Source of the DNA: Tachypleus tridentatus | Lineage: Eukaryota > Arthropoda > Merostomata > Xiphosura > Limulidae | Assembly: GCF_004210375.1 (NCBI RefSeq) | Contig: NC_134829.1 | Span: 31,636,034-31,700,033 of the forward strand | DNA length: 64,000 bases | Reading direction: 5' to 3' | Part shown: piece by piece, positions 49,801-58,800 of the stretch | Position numbering within the stretch: position 1 is the stretch's first letter | Layout: each line of letters starts with the position of its first letter | Notes under the pieces: generated by a model | What the model was told of the DNA's origin: nothing | Database searches by the model: none | Seen by the model: only the letters and a program-made list of their open reading frames with translations | Position numbers and translations under genes: made by a program

Positions 49801-52800
49801 CTACTGACTAACTTCTCTCCTTGGTTCAGAGAACAATATAAAGTTATTTTAGAAGTTAGAGCTACTGACTAGCTTCTCTCCTTGGTTCAGAGAGCAATAT
49901 AAAGTTCTTTTCGAAGTTAGAGCTACTGACTAGCTTCTCTCCTTGGTTCAGAGAACAATATAAAGTTCTTTTAGAAGTTAGAGCTACTAACTAGCTTCTC
50001 TCCTTGGTTCAGAGAGCAATATAAAGTTCTTTTAGAATTTAGAGCTACTGACTAGCTTCTCTCCTTGGTTCAGAGAGCAATATAAAGTTCTTTTAAAAGA
50101 TAGAGCTACTGACTAGCTTCTCTCCTTGGTTCAGAGAGCAATATAAAGTTCTTTTAGAAGTTAGAGCTACTGACTAGCTTCTCTCCTTGGTTCAGAGAGC
50201 AATACAAAGTTTTTTTAGAAGTTAGAGCTACTGACTAGCTTCTCTCCTTGGTTCAGAGAGCAATATAAAGTTCTTTTAAAAGATAGAGCTACTGACTAGC
50301 TTCTCTCCTTGGTTCAGAGAGCAATATAAAGTTCTTTTAGAAGTTAGAGCTACTGACTAGCTTCTTCTCTCCTTGGTTCAGAGAGCAATACAAAGTTCTT
50401 TTAGAATTTAGAGCTACTGACTAGCTTCTCTCCTTGGTTCAGAGAGCAATATAAAGTTCTTTTAGAAGTTAGAGCTACTGATTAACTTCTCTCCTTGGTT
50501 CAGAGAACAATATAAAGTTATTTTAGAAGTTAGAGCTACTGACTAGCTTCTCTCCTTGGTTCAGAGAGCAACATAAAGTTATTTTAGAAGTTAGAGCTAC
50601 TGACTAGCTTCTCTCCTTGGTTCAGAGAACAATATAAAGTTATTTTAGAAGTTAGAGCTACTGACTAGCTTCTCTCCTTGGTTCAGAGAGCAATATAAAG
50701 TTATTTTAAAAGATAGAGCTACTGACTAGCTTTTCTCCTTGATTCAGAGAACAATATAAAGCTTTTTTAGAAGCTAGAGCTACTAACTAGCTTCTCTCCT
50801 TGGTTCAGAGAGCAATATAAAGTTCTTTTAGAATTTAGAGCTACTGACTAGCTTCTCTCCTTGGTTCAGAGAGCAATATAAAGTTCTTTTAAAAGATAGA
50901 GCTACTGACTAGCTTTTCTCCTTGGTTCAGAGAGCAATATAAAGTTCTTTTAGAAGTTAGAGCTACTGACTAGCTTCTTCTCTCCTTGGTTCAGAGAGCA
51001 ATACAAAGTTTTTTTAGAAGTTAGAGCTACTGACTAGCTTCTCTCCTTGGTTCAGAGAGCAATATAAAGTTCTTTTAAAAGATAGAGCTACTGACTAGCT
51101 TTTCTCCTTGGTTCAGAGAGCAATATAAAGTTCTTTTAGAAGTTAGAGCTACTGACTAGCTTCTTCTCTCCTTGGTTCAGAGAGCAATACAAAGTTATTT
51201 TAGAAGTTAGAGCTACTGACTAGCTTTTCTCCTTGGTTCAGAGAGCAATATAAAGTTTTTTTAGAAGCTAGAGCTACTGACTAGCTTCTTCTCTCCTTGG
51301 TTCAGAGAGCAATATAAAGTTTTTTTAGAAGCTAGAGCTACTGACTAGCTTCTCTCCTTGGTTCAGAGAGCAATATAAAGTTTTTTTAGAAGCTAGAGCT
51401 ACTGACTAGCTTCTCTCCTTGGTTCAGAGAGCAATATAAAGTTTTTTTAGAAGCTAGAGCTACTGACTAGCTTCTTCTCTCCTTGGTTCAGAGGGCAATA
51501 TAAAGTTTTTTTAGAAGTTAGAGCTACTGATTAACTTCTCTCCTTGGTTCAGAGAACAATACAAAGTTATTTTAGAAGTTAGAGCTACTGACTAGCTTTT
51601 CTCCTTGGTTCAGAGAGCAATATAAAGTTTTTTTAGAAGCTAGAGCTACTGACTAGCTTCTTCTCTCCTTGGTTCAGAGAGCAATATAAAGTTTTTTTAG
51701 AAGTTAGAGCTACTGACTAGCTTCTTCTCTCCTTGGTTCAGAGAGCAATACAAAGTTATTTTAGAAGTTAGAGCTACTGACTAGCTTTTCTCCTTGGTTC
51801 AGAGAGCAATATAAAGTTTTTTTAGAAGCTAGAGCTACTGACTAGCTTCTCTCCTTGGTTCAGAGAGCAATATAAAGTTTTTTTAGAAGCTAGAGCTACT
51901 GACTAGCTTCTCTCCTTGGTTCAGAGAGCAATATAAAGTTTTTTTAGAAGCTAGAGCTACTGACTAGCTTCTCTCCTTGGTTCAGAGAGCAATATAAAGT
52001 TTTTTAGAAGCTAGAGCTACTGACTAGCTTCTCTCCTTGGTTCAGAGAGCAATATAAAGTTTTTTAGAAGTTAGAGCTACTGATTAACTTCTCTCCTTGG
52101 TTCAGAGAACAATACAAAGTTATTTTAGAAGTTAGAGCTACTGACTAGCTTTTCTCCTTGGTTCAGAGAGCAATATAAAGTTTTTTTAGAAGCTAGAGCT
52201 ACTGACTAGCTTCTTCTCTCCTTGGTTCAGAGAGCAATATAAAGTTTTTTAGAAGCTAGAGCTACTGACTAGCTTCTCTCCTTGGTTCAGAGAGCAATAT
52301 AAAGTTTTTTTAGAAGCTAGAGCTACTGACTAGCTTCTCTCCTTGGTTCAGAGAGCAATATAAAGTTTTTTTAGAAGCTAGAGCTACTGACTAGCTTCTT
52401 CTCTCCTTGGTTCAGAGGGCAATATAAAGTTTTTTTAGAAGTTAGAGCTACTGATTAACTTCTCTCCTTGGTTCAGAGAACAATACAAAGTTATTTTAGA
52501 AGCTAGAGCTACTGACTAGCTCCTCTTCTTTTAGTCGAGTCCCCTGCTGGTTCAGCGGTAAGTCTAAAGATTTACAACGCTAAAATCAAGAGTTCTGAAT
52601 TCCCCCTCTGTGGAATCAGCAGATAACCCGATGTGTCTTTGTTATAATAAAAACACAAAACACCTTTTATTTGAAACATTATTTGTTTAACGTTATGAGT
52701 TCACAGACGTGTACACTGAACCCCTAGTTGTATGTATAAATTAGAGATGGATATACCTTAACCCTGAGATTACCTATCGCAACTATTTAATCTCTGCATC

Positions 52801-55800
52801 GATTGAAATTGGTATTCCTGTTGTTTTCTTTAAATTTACCTAAATTAATGAATAAAAAAGGTTTTTGTTTTGTTTTGAATTTTGCGAAAAGTTACACAAG
52901 GGCTATCTGCGCTAGTCTTCCCTAATTTAGCAGTGTAGGACTAGATGGAAAGCAACTAGTCATCACCACTCACCGCCAACTCTTGGGCTACTCTTTTACC
53001 AGCGAATGGTGGGATTGACCATCACATTATATCGCCCCACGGCTGAAAGGGCGAGCATGTTTGGTTCGACGGGGATTCGAAACCGCAACACTCGGATTAT
53101 GAGTCGAACACCTTAACCCTTTTTGCCATGCCGGGCAGAAGAAAAAAAAATATTAATTGAGACATTAAGAGACAGTTATATTTTATTTTTAATTTGAAAA
53201 AATATATTTTACACATAGCAAGAAAACTACTTATATAATAATGATTAATATTGTTTAACATTTATGTTTGTAGCACAGGTCACTAACCCCTCAGTGACAC
53301 AGCGGTATGTTTGGGGATTTATTCTACAAGAAACAGGGCTTCGATACTCGTGGAAGGCAGAACACAGATAGCCCTTTCTGTGGCTTTATGCTTAATAACA
53401 AACAACAATAAATGCCTATGTAGTTGTCTAAATTCCCATTTCCTAAATTAATTCAAAACGCCTTTTAATGACTAATTAAAGAAAAACAAGACTATTCATT
53501 ATCAAGACTAGACGGAATTTGTATTGGTATTTAATGAACTTTTGTGATACAAAAAAAACTAAGAAAGGTATGTTGTTTTTTAATTTCGCGCAGAGCTACA
53601 CGAGGGCTATCTGCTCTTGCTGTCCCTAATTTAGCTAGTCATCACCACCTACCACCAACTCTTGGGCCACTATTTTGCAAACAAATAGTAGGATTGATCG
53701 TCATATTATAACATCCCCACAGATGAAAGGGCGAGCACGTTTGATGTGACCGGGAATCGAACCCACGACCCTTACATTCCGTGTCGAGCCCCCTAACCAC
53801 CTGGCCATGCCAGTCCCACTAAAAAAGTGAAGTTATGACTTTATGAACATACTCTTATACGAATATTGTATTGAACCCTCACATATTTGGCCAGCCCAGT
53901 TATAAAGAAACTTGCTTGTTCTCTGGATGTGAAATCATTTGTTGATACCCTTGGAACAGATTCATCTGATCATAAAATAGAAATTAAGACATAGTAAATT
54001 TCTAGTATTCTACTATGATTAGCATTGCATATATATAATTAACTAATAATACTTTTTGTAGGCGTTAAATTTTCACTCTAGCTCATACAGTTACTTGTAG
54101 ATGTTAACTTTAACACCAGTCTCTGAAGACTTCATACAACTACATACTGTTCTTTGTTTTAATGGTTCCACTCAGGATGAAGTGGTCGTTACCACTTAAC
54201 ATGATATCGTAAGGTAATTAGCGCTCATCTGTAGTCACACAAGGAAGTTCAAACTAAAGTATGTGTGACGATAAGGATCAGACCATTTACTTTCCATCTG
54301 GAGAAGTTCCTAGGGAAGCATGTGTAATGACATATAAAAAGCTTTTCGAATCGTTAAGACTGTTACAACAAGACAATGGAACATTGCACGGGCACTGTGG
54401 ATGCTAAGGACACTTACGTTAGTACCCTCCGCTGTTGCATTTGCAACTTTTGCAATTCATTCCACACAACTTGTGTCTTCCAAACGAACAGTTATCACAT
54501 GTGAGCCGCGTTTCTTCAAATTTCATGATCCGTCTCTGTACAGGTGCACGTGTCGTGGCTTTCCGTGTATTATAAACAACTTATGGCTTTCCGTGTATTA
54601 TAAACAACTTATTCCAAGAAAATTGTCTCTTCTTTACCAGAATTTTCAGCACTCCTGTCATCATGATGTATGCAACAGGTTTACACAGGAAAGTAATCAG
54701 CCTATTCATGCGATGTTTCTACGGTAATTCTAAGTGATAAAAATTATGTACTCGCGTTTCACCCTATTTCATGGGTTGATATACACTTCAATTTAGTTTT
54801 GTGTGTCATACCTATGAAATTATATCATCCTGTATTCCACTGATTAGGTGTTAAATCGATGTGAAAAGAAATATTCTTTATATGCTATATTAAAACAAAT
54901 TTAATATGCGGATCAGAAAGTCACGTAATAATCACAACTAATGTAAAGTCACGGTGGAACAGAATGTATCAAAACTCGATTTTGACGTAGTTTACTGTTT
55001 AAAGATAGAGTAATGTCACTGCAAAATTCGATCACTTTTGAGAAAGATATGAAATAGTTCTTTTCAATCCAAAATATTTATACAACCAGACCATAAAGAC
55101 GTGTTCAGATCGGAGAATTAGGTTTTACATAAAAAAAAAAAGAGATATATCTTACACTTAATACCATTTAACAAGAAAGAAACAGCGATCAACTTATGGC
55201 ACCCGGATCATCTGAAGAGAGAGAGAAACAACTGCAGCAAGTGATAAGCAAAGGTGAGTTGCACTGTAATAGATGAGAATACACTGTAATAGATTTGCCG
55301 TTATATGTCTATTTTGATACTTACAAGAGTTTCAATTTGATGCATGTGACGTATGTTGTTAGATTGTATTACGCAAGTCACGCCTGTTCTCTAAATTCGT
55401 ACAAGATTCTCGATAGCAAGAATCAACAATACGTGGTTTATTTGTTTTCAAACATTGTTGAACGTTCGAGAATCTCGTCTTTAACTATATAAACCAATGT
55501 GCCAAGAGATAGAATATTGTTCTATCAGTGTACTATAAGCCTCGAAAGCTATAATTGATATTAACGCTTTTCAGTAGGAAAACTACAGAATTTAATCAGG
55601 AACGTCTATAGATTTTGAACATTACAAACCGTTTAACTTCAGTGAATTAACTTCGGACGTTTGTATTTCTACGATGGCATTAAATATCGTCGTCGGTGAA
55701 AACTTACAGATGCTTCAAGATAGTTAGCCGTCAAAAAAAAGTGTACAGGTATATCAACAAAGAATTAATTTGCTCTCCATGAACGTCGATAAAATATTCA

Positions 55801-58800
55801 GTTCTAGACCGGATATAAAACTTATTATAGTTTGCAAATTTGTTGTTTTAAATTAAACACAAAGCTACACACTGGTCTATCTGTGCTCTGCCCACCACGG
55901 GTATTGAAACCCGGTTTTTAGCGTTGTAAGTTCGCAGACATACCGCTGAACCACTCGGGGCTTGTAAATTTGTAAACCTGTTGTATATAAATCATTATTT
56001 GGAGTAATTATTAGTTATAACCATTATTATAAGTTGTATGGTGTGTGTTTTTGTCTATTAAAATATATTTGTGTTAAGAAAGAACATTGTGCGTATCAAT
56101 CTTGTTGGCGAATGTCATAAGTTTAATACTAATGAACATTCAGTTAACTTCAAAACTAAAGTTTTGGGATACTTGAAATCGTTGTACGAAATAAATGAAA
56201 ATGTAATAAGTTGGAGACTTGTCCGAGAGAAACTACGTAACACCACGAACACAAAGATCACTGGAGGAAACTGTCCACGCGAAATAGGCAATAATATGTG
56301 ACGTAATAAAGAAGGTTTCCGTTTGTAAACTAAAACAACAGGGCTTCCTGTCGAACCTCCCATTCAACCATCACATACCTGAATCAGGTAGTGAAAGTAA
56401 CAATATTTATGCTATTATTTACAAAAATGGGTCTCTGTGCGACTGAGCTCTTAAAACGGATGCTATAAGACTATTATATTCTTTGATTAGAAGTATTATG
56501 GATATATTTCAGGAAGGATTAGTATGCTTTGGACATGAAAATCTTAAGAGAGAACTATTTAAAACAGAAGCTACGTTGCAGTCGTGTTGGCAAATGCATT
56601 GTCGTCAGATAGAGCATAACTAAATCTAATGACATGAGAAGCTTCAAAACCGTTCTAAAATATTAACTCAATCTACGTATATGATTGTTATAACACGTAA
56701 CTAAAAAATTAGTATTTTAGTTCATTAACTGCAGATTGTTTCTTCATGAGCCCCAACTGCTCACTCATATCAAAGCTTTTTTGTTTCTCATTTATTTGTG
56801 AATTAGCAGAAAATCAGCGTTGGATTTTTTTAATTCTCTAAGCTTTGACTGAAATTGGTCTTTGAAGAAAAAAGAAAGCAGAGTAACTAATTATTTACTC
56901 AGTTTAACAGATGTTAATAAGATGAGTTTGTTTTTATATTCAATTCTTGATAACTGTCATTATACCAAGGTTTCCCATTACAATTATAATTATACAAAAC
57001 CTTTGTTTACGGTTATTTCCTTTGTGAAGTCTGAAGGTCCCTTATATCTGTAGGTCGATCTTTAGAAGTTACACGCGCTAACGTTTAAGCTGATCAAAAA
57101 GGCGGGAAAAGAAAAACAATAAAAAAGGTCATTCTCATAAAAATCAGACCACAGATAGTGACATATAATTTGTCACTCCTTCACAGGAGTTTTGAAGTAA
57201 ATGATTCTCACTGTGTTTTCGTTTTCTAAAATAAAAAAAATATATCTGTTTACTTTATACCTTTATCTACAGTTTCATCTATCATTTGATGTCTATTGTA
57301 AATGTATAATTATGGCTTCTCTTTTCATGTTGTAAATATTTAAATATTTTCCTACTTGTTGTTCCTCATTTTTATTTATTTACATCTCAGTAACTCAGTG
57401 CTAAGCCTGCAGGTTTTTGACAGTAAGATTTGTAACTCGATCGCTATGATGGACGCAGCCAGAAAAGCATCTGCTGAACTTTGTGAATAACAACAAACAA
57501 ATATTTTACTTATTTTATCGCTGTTTCCAGAGCTAATTATTCTTTAAAATGTGTAGTTACTTCTTCAGTTTACTTTACTTTCAACTGATACATCCAAGTA
57601 AAAAAATGTTATTCTTACATTTTTATCACTTTAAGGGTATTTCATAATTTGAGGTTTAACAAGATGCATAATATTTTACACAATCTTTTAAATTGTTTAA
57701 TAATTCTTTATAAATGCATACCTTCATCAACCTGCTGTGGTTCAAGCAATGGTTTTCCATTGGCTGAACTTAAGGCGACGTAAGCTAATCCCATCGTAGT
57801 TGCAAAGGTGAAAGGTACTGCAAACCATACCAGTCCACCAGCCAGAAAACCCCACACGCCATCTTTAGGTTTAGCTGCCACACTACTCTGCCAGTAGGAT
57901 TGGTCAACAAACACTGTTCCAAAGTTTCCTAAAATAAAATCTTAAAGATATGTATATATTCCATATATTTATGCATACTACACATATGATATATATACAT
58001 ATATGGTCTAATTAACATATCAGTTAATACCATCACTCTACTGCTCATGTAAATCTCATTGTTGAAAGCTTTTCACGTTTTATTTCACCGTAATCGTTAC
58101 AGGAATATTCAAATAGAATTCAATATTTCAATTAGTTGAGCAAATCTAGTTATCATTTCAGTTATCGTAAAGAATGGGATAGTGTTTTTCTCAATGCCGA
58201 TACTATTCAGTCATTATATAGTAATGGTTTGGTTTGTTTTGAATTTCACGCGAATGCTACACGAGGGCTATCTGCGCTAGACGTCCCTAATTTAACAGTG
58301 TAAGACTAGAGGGAAGGCAGCTAGTCATCACCATCGACCGCCAACTCTTGGGCTACTCTTTTGCTAACGAATAGTGGAATTGATCGCAACTTTTAACGCC
58401 TCCACGGCTGAAAAAGCGAGCATGTTTGGTGTGAAGGGGATTCAAACCCGCGACCCTCAGATTACGAGTCAAGTGCCTTATTTACTTGGCCATGCCAGGC
58501 CTATATAGTAATGAGAAATAAGAATAAGTCATAAAACTTACTAAATCAGAAAGGATATTAATTATCTGGAGTAATAACATTTGTTTTCTTTACCTACAAT
58601 ATTGATGATACCAAAGATTAGACCATTTTGAGACAACACGGTCAGATAACTCCTGTTTTCGTTACCTTCTGGACCAATAGCACAGTTCAAAAGATCATAA
58701 ACTTTTTCTGTAGAACCTATTACAATAAGTAAAAATAAGTTACACATCTTATGTCTCTATCTTATCGTATGTTTGATATGTAAAAGTTGTCTATAGAGCA

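Noticed and set aside
54401-54727. 108-codon plus frame
   Set aside because: It crosses an exact 29-bp tandem duplication, shows no domain and lies in the transporter intron on the opposite strand.
56071-56301. 76-codon plus frame as a host gene
   Set aside because: It follows an LTR-like repeat and is likelier part of a mobile element. No recognised domain.
2703-58502. Many tRNA-like sequences with A and B boxes
   Set aside because: All are heads of dispersed SINEs. Cloverleaf positions are degenerate and the SINE body follows each, so none is called a tRNA gene.
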